Assembly (NCBI RefSeq): GCF_020497125.1 | Contig: NC_059082.1 | Span: 61,024,948 to 61,088,947 of the forward strand | Source: Mauremys mutica | Lineage: Eukaryota; Chordata; Testudines; Geoemydidae | Direction: 5' to 3' | DNA length: 64,000 nucleotides | In this document: positions 11,801 through 22,077 of the stretch, piece after piece | Numbering within the stretch: position 1 is the first letter of the stretch | Layout: the number at the start of each line of letters is the position of its first letter | Program-made: the position numbers and the translations under genes | Notes under the pieces: generated by a model | What the model was told of the DNA's origin: nothing | The model's input: the letters and a program-made list of their open reading frames with translations, nothing else | Database searches by the model: none

Positions 11801-14800
11801 TATTTACCCTTTCACATAACGCAAGAACCAGGGGTCATCTAATGAAATTATTAGGCAACAGGTTTAAAACAAACAAAAGGAAGTACTACTTCACACAATG
11901 CACAGTCAACTTGTGAAACTCATTGCCAGGGGATATTGTGAAGGCCAAAAGTATAACTGGGTTTAGAAAAGACTGGACAGTGGGCTGGATCACTCGATGA
12001 TTGCCCTGTTCTGTTCATTCCATTAGAAGCATCTAGCATTGGTCACTGTTGGAAGATAGGCTACTGGGCTAGATGGACCATTGGTCAAAGCCATTTGTAT
12101 GTTCTTTGTTATAGACCCTGAAGCTCCCTACAGTTGGTCTGAAGCAGAGATTGCTGATTTGCATGACCACACCACGGTGATACTGGCAGCTGATGGTAAG
12201 AGAATGTAACTGAAGCCAGGGAACTTGATGAAAGTGACAACTGAATGTGCAAGTGTCAGATATTTAACTTTGAATATAACAACTCAGGTTTTTGTTTAAA
12301 AAGTAGACCAGATCCTCAGCTGATCTAAATTATCACAGCTCTTTTGAAGTTAATTGACTTCAGATAGTGAAGACTATCATAACTCCTTGAAGTATCTTGC
12401 TATCTTTCTTCAAAAATTATAGGTTATAATTACAAATTAGAAATTGAAAAACTTTCTGAAACATAGCCTGTTCTTTCATTTGTGGTGATAAACAATGTTA
12501 CAAAATCTGGATAAACTGTTTAATGGAAGCAGCAACTGGAAACCTAGTAAATTTTTTAAAACAGTTGCAACTAGTTTCTTGAACTACATCTGCCCAGAGT
12601 CTCCCTGCCAACTTGTGTGGTTTTATATTTTCCTATTTTCTTACATGTTTTTCTCTGTCCTGTTGCTGAGTGAAAGACACATACAAATAACAGAACAAGC
12701 TAACAGACTGACCTCACCATATAGGAGAAACAGCGAAATATTGGCAATGAAGTAAATTGACTGATGGAACATGTTTCTCTTATGTTTGAGTTTTAATTGT
12801 CATAGATGTTACTTCTAACAATACTGGGTAAAACAAAGTTTCAGGCAGTGTTGTGATTGTGTTGATATTCTTTTACCACATATGAAATTTTAACTTCTCT
12901 GAAGCAAACTTGTTGTAAACTGAGCACAGTTCATACAGTCAGTAGTGAAGTTACCACACCTTATCTCTCAGAAAATGAAAATTATCTAGATGGTATTTTT
13001 TGAACTCTGTACCGTTCACTGTAGACCTTGGAAAAACAAGAGACGTTTTTCCTCGAAAACTATGCTGTTTACTCTTTTTATGAATTCGATCACACTTTCA
13101 GCCTTTCATTTCTATCCTAAATTGGTGATGATTTTCTAATGTAGCTGTTCTGCAGTATGTTTCATAGTAAGTAGTGCCTGAATTTGTTGAACTCAGTTGT
13201 TTGTGTAAGTCCAGCCTAGTGTCTTTAGACAGTCAGATCAGGAGGCAAAGTTTCTTATACATCATATGATTTTGTTGCTGATGATGTAGCCAGTCCCTGG
13301 ATGGCTTTTTTTTTTTTTTTTTTGGCATACTATATCTTTTGACTTTAAGGAACTTGATGGGCCTGATTCTCTTCTCAGACAAGTTTAACTTGGAGTTCAG
13401 TGGAACCACTACCATTTTGTCCTGATGTGAGACATAAGGCCTCATGATTTATGTCTCCTTCTTCCTTTAAAACTTCAGTAAGATATTTCTTGGTCAGGAG
13501 ACAGCCTGTTTATGGATAATGCAAGTTGCCAGACTAATGATTTGCATTGACATTTGAGAAACCAGTGAAGGCTTGACAAAAAGCAGCTGTGATTAATATA
13601 GCAGCGTCAGTTGTTGCCATTAAAAGCTCTTCCTATTTTCTGCTACACCAATGTCTGGATTTGTCCCAGAGATTGTTCATTAGAAATAATCTGCATAAGT
13701 AAGGATGATTGTTTTATGTTAAGATCATGTATGACTAAAACAGTCAAATGTTCATCGCTGTGTTAATGTTTCTTTTGTATTTTAGTTTTTTATGATGATG
13801 ACTTAACAGATGCTTTATTCAAAACACTGTACAAAATCACCCACAACTTGAAAAACTCTTGTACAATTTACTTATCAATAGAAAAGAGGTAAGTGCCATC
13901 TTGACCTTCCTTAAGATCTTTGTTTTTGCTTCAGAATTAAATCTTTTGACTCAGCGTTAACTGATCAGACATTTCAACGAATATTCAGTGCACCATATGC
14001 TCTTTAGCCTCCTAGCATTCTAAGGTTCTGAACCTATAAAATCAAGAGAGAGTTACGATTCTTTATCATTCTTCTTGCTATGTATCATGTCATGCCGTCC
14101 TTGGGTAGAGTTATGCAAATATATATAAATACGCGAATATAGACTATTTGTAGGTTTTAATTCACTGCCATAATAGTCTTTTCATATAATTCCTTGTACT
14201 AAATTGCCTTGTGTTCTTTTTTGAGTAAGAATGAATGTGACTGCATATTCCCATGTTAAAATGTGAGTAACGGGCCTTGTTTGAGTCTCTGTAGATCTGC
14301 AAGTAATGGGTTGCTATGTGGGCATTGGCATCATTTCTGTAGAAACACAAACCACAAGACTGAATTCACGTGGAGAAAAGGGCCTAAAATTGGTGGGAAA
14401 GGAGGGAGTTTCTTCTTTTGAGACAGAAATATTATCCAGAACTTATCAGTATTCTGATCCTAATTAAGATAACACATTTGCCATGAAAAGAACATGGTCA
14501 TTATTGTTAGAAAACGCAATATAAATTCTTTTTATTGATGTCAATCTGCTGCTATATTTGGGGAAGTTAACTAGCTATTTAAGATACAAGGGACAGGAAA
14601 AATGTTTGAGATATCACTTTAAATGGATATTTTCCTGCCAGGCTGAACTTCACCTTAAGACATATGGACATTACATGTGAAGCTTACAATCATTTTCGAA
14701 ATACTTTGAATGATCTGGAAAACTTACAAGATAGCAAAATGAAATATACTTCTGAGCCCATTAAGCTTGCTTTCTGCCAATTTCTCATTTATGAACGGAT

Positions 14801-16447
14801 TGAGCAGTTGGTGAGTGGTATTTATCAAACTAAATGTAATGTGTTAAGAGAATCACTTCAAATTAGTTTTCAGTTATTTAGTCAGTATAGTGAGGAAAAA
14901 CAGACACAATTCACCATTTTATTTATGTTCATAAAGAAGCTATTTGTTGCCCAAGAAATGACCTATCGTTTATATTTACATTTTTTATGCTGGGTTATGT
15001 CATAGCATAGGAAAGCTTATGTTGATAAGCATTTTTTTACCTTTGAGTAAATTAATATAATCTGCATCATGAACATGCTCACTAGAGCAACAGAAAACAT
15101 GATTTTCAGAGTAACTACAAAACAGAACTAAAATATATTCATTTATTTGCAAGTAAATGTCTATAATAGTGCCAAGATATATTTCTCTATGTAAGGAAAG
15201 CTCCTTTCCAAGTTTTGAGTAAAAAAAAACATTGCTACTTAAAGTGTACTGAAAAGAGATATCAAATTATTCATAAATTTTAATAATCTTAAAAATTACC
15301 AAATGCAGTAATTTTAAAATGGTTTCCATATTTACTTACTTTACCAGAGGGCTCTGTTATCCCAGCTGTAATACCTGTATCTGTAATACCTAAAGTCACG
15401 TAAAGAATGTAACCGTTTCTACCATTTTAGACGTTAGTGATTATTATCTGCTGTTGCAGAAGAAATAAGTAACCTTGAACTAGGTTCTTGGAGGTTCATA
15501 AAGATTGAAACTCATTTGGTCAAATTCTGTGGGTTTTTTTCTTCTTTTAAAGTCTGTCTGTAATGATTCCTGATTTGGACGGAGCCCTAGTTTCATAGTT
15601 AGTTATTTTTTTATTCAGCTTTGATGTGTAAAATGACCAAAACCATAAGAAATAACATGCTATTTTTGTGTTAAGTATTTTCTAGGTTTCATATGCTCAC
15701 TTCATAAATGTTTTTTTGCCAAAGATTATATTATGATCATGTAGGTCTTTGGTGATCTGTATGTAATAAAAACTTAATGTACTGTTTCCGTTCTACTTGA
15801 AACTATAGGTAAAATCTCCAATCACAAGTTAAAATATGTGGTGATGGAGGATTGCTTATAAATTACACTCGTGACCAAGACAGTCTTCTTTCTAATGTTC
15901 CATTTAGCAAACACAAATCTGCTACTGTTCATTATCCAGAAATAGAGAGACTTTTCAATGTCTCCTGTTCCTCACATTTTTGTAGTAAATTATATTGAGT
16001 GCACATATTCAGTTACACCCCTGAAGGCATTATGAGGAACCATTTGCAGAACCAAGCAAAGAATACAGAACAAGTTATCAGAGGAAACGTACCTTCTGCA
16101 GACCCCAGAATTTGTGAAATTACTGTAATGATATTTAATTTATGGCAATATTAATTATTTAGAATACAAAAATTCCCCTGCTAACTTCAGGAATAAGTAG
16201 ATTCAACTTCTTTTGCTGCAGCTAAAAGTACAAAGCTCCAAGAATAATAGCTAAATTAAATTAGTCTTCAAAGATAATTCTTACCTTATGCATGCTGCAA
16301 GCCAATTTATATAGGGGGCAGGTGTTGAAACTAATTTAATAGTCCTTAATAATTATCAAGATATAGTGACCTGAATGCATTCTGAAAATATGCTTTTTTC
16401 CCTCTTCACAGGAGCTATGGAAGATCATTGCTGAACCACTTATGTGA
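2730..16447 (+). CDS. METTL22: METTL22, protein-lysine methyltransferase (10 coding exons)
   Basis: Joined exons: 2730-2862, 3389-3760, 5777-5817, 5903-6047, 7141-7212, 7921-7974, 12115-12195, 13786-13888, 14642-14810 and 16412-16447. They total 1,206 nt, giving 401 residues plus TGA. All junctions are GT-AG and every phase closes. The product is collinear with human METTL22 (about 404 residues, from memory) from the [17 protein letters not shown] block near the N-terminus to the ELWKIIAEP end. The SAM-binding motif I is ELGGGTG (residues 208-214). The (D/E)xx(Y/F) motif of the METTL21-type lysine methyltransferases is DVFY (299-302), followed by DDDLTDA. Human METTL22 is reported to methylate the DNA/RNA-binding protein KIN (Kin17) and to bind chaperones; that is knowledge of the family, not visible here. 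The start at 2730 has A at -3 and G at +4. Methionine 10 is a possible second start. Confidence 0.95.
2890..2975 (+). repeat. MIR-type SINE fragment
   Basis: The text TAAAATGGGGATAATGATA followed by TTGTAAAGTGCTTTGTGATC is the conserved core and 3' part of MIR/CORE-SINE repeats. It sits in intron 1 just after the first coding exon. Confidence 0.65.
3389..3760 (+). CDS. METTL22: METTL22 coding exon 2
   Basis: This exon encodes residues 45-168. It lies between a TGTTTTAG acceptor and a GTAAGC donor. It carries the low-complexity acidic and asparagine-rich linker and the conserved block [11 protein letters not shown] followed by RDKVYPIIL, which corresponds to DGDLDVVRRPR and RDKVHPMIL in the human protein as I recall it. 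This is the least conserved part of the protein and lies outside the catalytic fold. Confidence 0.93.
3761..5776 (+). other. METTL22: METTL22 intron 2
   Basis: Two kilobases of AT-rich intron. The only recognisable feature is a dispersed-repeat fragment at about 4935-5040. The open frame on the minus strand at 3752-4150 has no domain similarity. Confidence 0.6.
4935..5040 (+). repeat. Dispersed repeat fragment, related to 46505-46622
   Basis: This carries the block CTCTCTAATATCCTGGGA and, upstream, CACCAACTGAAGTTGGTCC. The copy near 46.5 kb shares the same order: an interrupted CCAACTTCTGTTGGT-like inverted pair, then TAAAAGAT(A/G)TTACCT, then TCTCTAATATCCTGGGA. The family is not assigned. 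Confidence 0.6.
5777..5817 (+). CDS. METTL22: METTL22 coding exon 3 (41-nt microexon)
   Basis: A 41-nt exon encodes [14 protein letters not shown] (residues 169-182), which matches the human segment residue for residue as I recall it. The acceptor is TTTTACCAG and the donor is GTACGT. It ends in phase 0. It is too short to be found without the protein comparison. Confidence 0.92.
5903..6047 (+). CDS. METTL22: METTL22 coding exon 4 (SAM-binding motif I)
   Basis: This exon encodes residues 183-230. It holds the [14 protein letters not shown] helix and then motif I of the Rossmann methyltransferase fold, [13 protein letters not shown]. The human protein has alanine in the middle of this loop (ELGAGTG, from memory); here it is glycine, which the fold tolerates. 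The exon starts after CCTAAAG and ends in phase 1 at a GTACTT donor. Confidence 0.95.
7141..7212 (+). CDS. METTL22: METTL22 coding exon 5
   Basis: The exon encodes [17 protein letters not shown] and the next few residues (231-254), the second beta strand and helix of the methyltransferase fold. The leading aspartate, completed across the splice junction, is where this fold normally contacts the ribose of SAM. The acceptor is TTATTTCCAG and the donor is GTAAGA. Confidence 0.93.
7921..7974 (+). CDS. METTL22: METTL22 coding exon 6 (54 nt)
   Basis: The exon encodes [18 protein letters not shown] (about residues 255-272), equivalent to the human [16 protein letters not shown] segment as I recall it. 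The acceptor is TGTGTACAG and the donor is GTAAGT, a consensus match. Phase 1 is kept on both sides. Confidence 0.93.
8871..9068. mobile_element. Mariner/Tigger-like MITE in METTL22 intron 6
   Basis: Terminal inverted repeats of 22 bp, CACCTCTACC plus 12 bases, pair with two mismatches at the two ends. The interior holds GATATAACACGAATTTGG and ATATAACGTGGTAAAGCAG, typical of Tc1/mariner-Tigger MITEs with near-palindromic ends. A TA flanks the right end; the left flank is GA, so the target duplication is imperfect. No transposase is encoded. Confidence 0.7.
9386..9411 (+). repeat. G-rich simple repeat
   Basis: A run of about 11 G is followed by a second G-rich run, within METTL22 intron 6. 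Confidence 0.8.
9845..10143. mobile_element. PIF/Harbinger-like or hAT-like MITE with hairpin
   Basis: Ends GGGCAGGTCTACACTAAG and GTAAGTGTAGACTAGCCC form an inverted repeat. The interior is unusually CpG-rich, with many GTTCGAAC and GTCGAC words. It includes a perfect 18-bp stem with a 5-base loop at 10048-10088. The architecture resembles the MITE at 19891-20192. There is no transposase. The superfamily is uncertain. Confidence 0.7.
10640..12106 (+). mobile_element. Degenerate CR1 LINE, sense, in METTL22 intron 6
   Basis: Fragments of the CR1 reverse transcriptase are readable in shifting frames: [16 protein letters not shown], then KSQHGFF, then [17 protein letters not shown] (motif A, near 11000). 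Several frameshifts and stops interrupt them. The 3' end reads GGGCTAGATGGACCATTGG and then TTGTATGTTCTT, a characteristic CR1 3' UTR end. The element is 5'-truncated and lies in the same orientation as the gene. It ends about 8 bases before exon 7. Confidence 0.85.
12115..12195 (+). CDS. METTL22: METTL22 coding exon 7
   Basis: The exon encodes residues 273-299, including [22 protein letters not shown]. It lies between an acceptor ending in TTGTTATAG and a GTAAGA donor. A sense-strand CR1 element ends about 8 bases upstream of the exon, so the pyrimidine tract of the acceptor appears to be CR1-derived (see findings). Confidence 0.93.
12196..13785 (+). other. METTL22: METTL22 intron 7
   Basis: AT-rich intron with a run of about 20 T near 13303-13323. 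A possible hairpin-MITE fragment begins near 12305 (AGATCCTCAGCTGATCTAAA). Nothing coding is seen. Confidence 0.6.
13786..13888 (+). CDS. METTL22: METTL22 coding exon 8 ([11 protein letters not shown] motif)
   Basis: This exon encodes [15 protein letters not shown] and continues to SIEKR (residues 300-334). It completes the DVFY signature of this methyltransferase subfamily across the junction. The acceptor is TTGTATTTTAG and the donor is GTAAGT. It ends in phase 2. Confidence 0.94.
14642..14810 (+). CDS. METTL22: METTL22 coding exon 9
   Basis: This exon encodes residues 334-390, including [19 protein letters not shown] and the YERIEQL segment near the C-terminus, collinear with the human protein. 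The acceptor is CCTGCCAG and the donor GTGAGT. The reading frame stays open for about 190 bases into the next intron, but those residues have no counterpart and the donor is strong. Confidence 0.94.
14811..16411 (+). other. METTL22: METTL22 intron 9
   Basis: AT-rich intron of 1.6 kb. I see no exon-like segment or repeat that I can classify. Confidence 0.6.
16412..16447 (+). CDS. METTL22: METTL22 terminal coding exon
   Basis: The exon encodes [11 protein letters not shown] followed by TGA at 16445-16447. The human protein ends [11 protein letters not shown] as I remember it, so the length and the end point are conserved. The acceptor is CCCTCTTCACAG. Confidence 0.94.
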   Translation, partial: ELWKIIAEPLM

Positions 16448-16504
16448 CCTCTTTCACATAAGACAGCTGAAAACCTTGATACAGAAAATTAATACTATTC
16501 TACA

Positions 16505-16510
16505 AATAAA
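16505..16510 (+). terminator. METTL22: Probable METTL22 poly(A) signal (AATAAA)
   Basis: A canonical AATAAA lies 58 bases after the stop codon. A T-rich run and a G/T-rich stretch follow at 16522-16545, suitable as a downstream element. Other AATAAA hexamers at 17361, 18666 and 19640 could serve longer 3' UTRs. The sequence alone cannot say which is used. Confidence 0.55.
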
Positions 16511-16529
16511 ACAATTGAGAGTTTTTTTT

Positions 16530-19500
16530 CCAGAAGATGTGTTCCCAATGGAACCATAAGCCAAGAAACTGAATTTGATGCAGATTTGCCTTAAACTAAT
16601 TAAATATATCTTGTATCACTTAGAGGATGATTTCTTTATAGTTTAATTATGATGCTGTTTTTAAATTGCTCCTCATAGTACAGATCTGAAAACTACTCTT
16701 AACTACTTCTGTCAACTTTGTGATAGATCCACAGATACTGGCTGTCTAATAGTAATGATAAGGTGTCTCTACTCCTGGGACCAGTAATTTTTTTTCTATG
16801 ACTTTGTCCCTGTACACTAATAACCACCTATCCAACCTCTTTCCATGTTACAGAAGTGTCAGTCTCATACACTTGCATTTATATCTAATAATCAGTAAAC
16901 TCAGTCAGACCCAGATTCTACTTCCATACCATGTTGATATTATAGACTCTTGTGGAGTGATCTGCAATAGGCCCAGCTGCTTTTCACCAGGTGGTTGTTT
17001 CCTCAGTTCAGAGCAATCTATTTTTAAAACTTTGCAATGAACTATGAAAATGGAGGACTACCTTTACCTTTTCCCCTACGTGGACCTTTTTAGTGTAGAG
17101 GCCAGGATTTCAACTGACGCACAGAGTTCAGCCTTCAGGTTTTGTATGCCTCCCTCTGGAGCAATCCTGCTCACATCTTATGCCGTTCAATCCCTGCCAA
17201 GCTGAGGGTGGCATGAATTGTCCACCCTCTTTCAGTCCATGGAATTCTAGCCTCACAACATACCTGTGGGTGGGTGAGATTTTGGGAGAAGGAGGAAGTT
17301 AATGCCATGGAGCCTCTTTTGCCTTGCCCACTCACACATTCTTGGACCTCTTGGCTATTAAATAAAAGTACGGTTTGTTGATCACAGCTCTCCTGGTTAA
17401 TAAAAACAAACTCCACAATATATATTTATATTTCTGCCATAACTTTTTTTTGGGTGGAGGTCCATCATGGTCACCCGCTTTCCCCACACCTGCAGTCATG
17501 GGAACTCTTCCTCCTGCTGAAGAGCTCTAGACTTCTTTTCTAGAGTCGTTTTTAGTGGGTTAAAGTGCTGCATGCTGCTCCCAGTGTCTGAACGTGCTGG
17601 TTCCATAGTTCTTCCAGCCCAGAGAGCTGTGATCTTTCATGTAGTAATGTGTTGCGCTTTATACTAGATTGCCAAACAAGGCCTCTAGTAGTAGTTTTAA
17701 AAGAGGGTTTATGCTTGATTTGGTTCATTCTTTTAGGGAAGTAATTACTGCTTTTCTCTTTACATGCATGAGGATATTATTTCTACGTGATGTTCTTAGT
17801 TGGGTTAAAAGAGTTTTGTGGGAGGGTTTTGTTGGTGGTTTTGTTTGTTTTTTTGGTTAGAAGCACTTTAGATAGCACAGTTGATCCATTAACCATAGGA
17901 TTTAATATATCCTTGACTAGATTTGTGTAGCACATCAGTCTGTGAAAACCCTTATTTAACCATCTTAAAACACTTGGGTAATTATTTTGTAATGATGATC
18001 TTAGCCCAGGTGTAGTTCATTATACCAGATAGGTGCATTGATCAGAGAGGCTACATATTGTATCTTGGATAATATGTGGTAAGACTGACTTCAAGAGCCC
18101 AGAACCTTTCATTTGGGCATCTAAAGAAGTGGCCAGCTCTTTAAAACTGCATCATGCCCAGCAGTAGACAAGCTGCTGCTAGGTGCTGAGCAGTGTTAGA
18201 AGTCTGGCCACTTCATGTAGGTACCTAAGTTGGAGCTGAGCTGTTTGTGTTGATCACTTTTGGGGGAAAAACTTGTATTTAATTTTATGAAATACATTGA
18301 CAATTTAATAGGTGTGTTGAAATGTGCCTTACAGCATTTATCTAATATATCAAAACTCTGCAGTTTTTGCATTTTTAAAAGTGATATTAACACAGCAAAC
18401 GAGCAATTGTTTCATATTTCTTAGCTTGCTGCATAATGTCAATAAATTGCTGCCAAAGAAGTTTCAGCTAGAAGCAAACTTTTACAACCAAGTTATAAGG
18501 TTTAAAAAATATGGAGTTCTTGGGTCAGTGGTGACTGCTGAAAGGAAGCGCAGCCTTTGCAGTTGTGGAATGTGCTTTTTGCAAAACTGTTTTGCTGTGT
18601 AATTAATGTGGCGAAAGGCTTTTGTTGTTCTTGGGCGAATACTAAAGCCATGATTTTACTTTGAAAATAAATTTGTGTTTTGAAAGTGTGGTGTAACAAG
18701 ATAAATGAAACAGTACCTTTATGTGGAAAAGTTGTGTGTGCTTAAGGGAGGGTTTTTACTCTTTCTGTGCAGATTTTTTACTTTCAGAGGAGCTTGAAAA
18801 GGCAACCCAACAACCAGCAGAAAGAAACTTTGGATCATACAGGTAGAGTGACATTATAGATTTATTCACTTTTTTTAACATAACTGGTTCTGATTAGATC
18901 TAAATGGAGTTTTGCATGCTGAGATCCATTGTATGAGGGAAAGTGAAAGCCAGTTATGTTTAAAATAAAATGGAGGGTGGTATTTATTCACTTAAAATAA
19001 ATAATTTTCTAGGTAATCAAAGGTAATTATTTTATCTCTCTGGAATGTTTAAGTTTGGCTATACTTTAAAAGTGATGCTGTTTTTTTTAAAAAATATTGG
19101 TTACGTTTTTGGACTAATGACTTTCATTTAGAGTTGCTCCCATTATGATTAAAAATGGCTGTGGCTGCAGTTTCAATCTGAAGTCCTGCTGTGTTGCTCC
19201 TTATCACCAATAACAGATTCTGCAACCAAAAATGGGTAACAGCTCTGAGGGTGCAAAAGCCAGAAAGGGAACTTTCACTCTCATCAATGTACTTAGCTGT
19301 CCAGTACTAACATATAAGAAAAGGAAAAACCTATGCCAGAAAGTTAGGCAGGTATTACTCATCATACCTAGAGTAAAAGTTTTGAGTAAGAATGTGCAGT
19401 GCTTACATAGCCATGTTTCTGGCCATAACAGCACTTTTTAAGAAGTACTAATACCATGTGATCTTACTGAGGATTTACTATGCACATTTCAGCCTAAAGC

Positions 19501-19890
19501 AATTTAATTTGTTCTATTGAGAGCAACAAAACCAAAAGTTTGTACAAAACTGTGTACACAAGTGTTGCATCCATAAATTTAGTTTTCACCTTCTCTAATA
19601 TGACTTCCATTGTATATTTGGCAAGATGATATTTTTCATAATAAAGCATGATTTAGAAAATGCTACTAAGCCTGTGTTGTAATTAACCTTTGAAAAACAT
19701 CCACTTGTAGTGTCCCTAGATGGTGGCAGACATGAAAACTGTTTGGTGCTTGAATTGTGTTTTGGACACAACCTTAGATCTTAGAATGTTGGCCAGAATA
19801 TTTAATGTAACAATATAGCTCATTAGGGTTCAGTAGCAGAAGCAACAGGCTTCAGGTCTCCCCTGGTAGTTTTTTCTCCCTTTTTACTGA
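16530..19890. other. Downstream of METTL22: 3' UTR extension or intergenic
   Basis: Mostly AT-rich, no protein domain. AATAAA hexamers at 17361, 18666 and 19640 could end longer METTL22 transcripts. A short segment at 18773-18842 is bounded by good splice-site matches (see findings). Confidence 0.4.
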
Positions 19891-20192
19891 GGGTATGGCT
19901 ACAGTACCCACCGGATCGGCGGATAGTGTTCAACCTATCGGAGATAGATTTATTGTGTCTAGTGTAGACGCGATAAAATTGATTCCCCGATCACTCTGTC
20001 GTCAACTCCGGAACTCCACCACAGCAAGAGGTGGAAGCGGGGTCGACAGAGGAGCGGCAGCGGTCGACTCGCTGCCGTCCTCACAGCCAGGTAAATCGAC
20101 CTAAGATACGCTGACTTCAGCTACACGAATAGCGTAGCTGAAGTTGCGTGTCTTAGGTTGACAACCCCTCTTCCCCCCCAGTGTAGCCTAAG
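19891..20192. mobile_element. CpG-rich MITE, same style as 9845-10143
   Basis: The left end GGGTATGGCTACAGTACCC and the right end CAGTGTAGCCTAAG form a short inverted repeat. The interior holds a weak hairpin around GTGTCTAGTGTAGACGCG, many GTCGAC/GTCGAC-like words, and a near-palindrome CAGCTACACGAATAGCG followed by its complement at 20118-20145. No coding capacity. Confidence 0.65.
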
Positions 20193-20869
20193 TGGGTAAT
20201 TTGAGCAAGTGCCTCTTCCAGTGAATTTGAACGTTTGTGGAAGGAGCTGAATACGTAGGCAAAGATGCTGCAATGGAAACAAACCCTCAACCTCAAACAG
20301 CTATAGCTCAGATTCCTGCTGATTTGTCTGAGCGTTCTTCAGCCTTCCTTCTTTTCACTACCTGTCCTTTTCTACTGAGACAACAATCAAGCATGCCAAT
20401 TTTGTTGGTCGTTTTCATGATGCAGATAGCTGTCCACTAGAAATTGCCATGGGACCTCAGATTCCATTCACATAGCCTGCAAAACAAACTACAGGTGGTA
20501 GATGACAAAATCATTAAGCTGGAGTATCTTGGATGGGAATTAGAAGGGAGGAGGTTTCATGCTTCCTCCCCCCCTTTTTTTCCCAATCACCATAGACACA
20601 GTTCCCCTTCCTCATTTTTTCTAACTTCAGTTGTTTTGGTAGCTAGTAATAGAATTAAAGGCTTACGCTTGTATTTAGAAACTAGCAGGTGTAGAGTAAG
20701 CTAGTATCACCCACTCCTGTAGGTCCTGTAATTTTGTGAACATTATAAAGGAAAAGAGAATGTTCACCACAGTTACCCTCTTTTGTGGGTGATAATTGAA
20801 ACAATTGCATTTGGACACCGTTGGAGGGGGGAGTGTTTCTTTTTCCAAGTAAGTGCTTATGACGAGTTG

Positions 20870-22026
20870 CTCACAGAGACCCCCTTGGGATTGTCACCTG
20901 ATGTGCTGAGAGTACTTCTGAGCCCGTTTTCTCTGCCAGTTTGGGCCTCCACAACCCTGCCTTGTTGAGGCAGATGCATAAGCCTGCTGCAGCACAGACC
21001 CAGGGTCTGACCCATGCCCCCAAAGCTGCAGACTTAACTGAAAACAGCTTAAGAAGTGTTCCTGTCTCCAGCACTCAGACACCCAGCTCCCAATGGGATC
21101 CAAACCCCAAATAAATCCATTTTACTCTGTATAAATAACACACAGACACAGACAGACAGCTTTTGGTCCCCCAGTTATTAATCACTTACTCTCTTTTAAT
21201 TAATAAACAAAAGTGATTTTTATTAAGTATAAAAAGGAGGATTTAAGTGGTCTCAAGTAATAACAGACAGAACAAAGTAAGTCACCAAGCAAAATAAAAC
21301 ATGCAAGTCTAAGCCTAATACATTAAGGATCTAGTTACAAATACTAACTTCTCACCCTAGATGTTATCTCAGGTACAATCCTTTTCAGACCAACGTTGTA
21401 GTTTATGGCCTGGGTCCAGCAATAACTCACACCCCCGTAGTTAGTCCTTTGTTCCAGTTTCTTTCAGGCATCTTTTTGGGGTGGAGAGGCCATCTCTTGA
21501 GCTACCTGAAGACCAAAATGGAGAGGCTTCCAGGGCCTTTTATATTCTCTCTCTTGTGGGCGGACACTCCTTTGTTCTTCTGTGCAAAATCACAGCAACA
21601 AGATGGAGTTTGTAGCCACCTGGGCAAGTCACATGTCCAGGAATTATTCAGCTTTTTGCAGGCCATCGCCATTGTTTACATGTTAGTTTGAATGGTCCCA
21701 GGAAAGCTCAGATGTGGATTGGTGGCTCCCAATGTCCATTGTTAGTTAAGTACTCCCCATTACTTGAATAGTTTCTTCACAATATGTTGGCCAAACCTCC
21801 CTTATGTGTTTCCTGCAGCAAACACTTCAAATACAAGCATAGAGCCAACACTCATAACTTTAGATATAAAAATGATACATGCATACAAATAGGATGAATA
21901 TATTCAATAGATCATAACCTTTGCAAAGATATGTCACATGGCATATCTAGAATAAAGCATATTCCAGTTATGTTATATTTACACTTATAAGACTATTTCC
22001 ATAAACATGTAGAGTGCAACATCACA
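20870..22026 (-). mobile_element. Probable solo LTR of an endogenous retroelement, minus strand
   Basis: Read on the minus strand, the unit begins TGTGATGTTGC at 22026. It has a TATA box (TATAAAA, + strand positions 21538-21544) about 480 bases in, and a poly(A) signal AATAAA at 21219-21224 about 320 bases after that. This is the U3-R-U5 order of an LTR. The far end near 20870 is approximate. No gag or pol frames flank it. The flanking CR1 starts about 50 bases to the right. Confidence 0.5.
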
Positions 22027-22077
22027 GTGCTCATCCATTCAAGAACACATTTTAATCTCTGATCTACTAGTCCAATT

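Noticed and set aside
14811..15005. Extension of METTL22 exon 9 into the following intron
   Set aside because: The donor GTGAGT is strong and the following exon continues the conserved C-terminus, whereas the extension has no counterpart.
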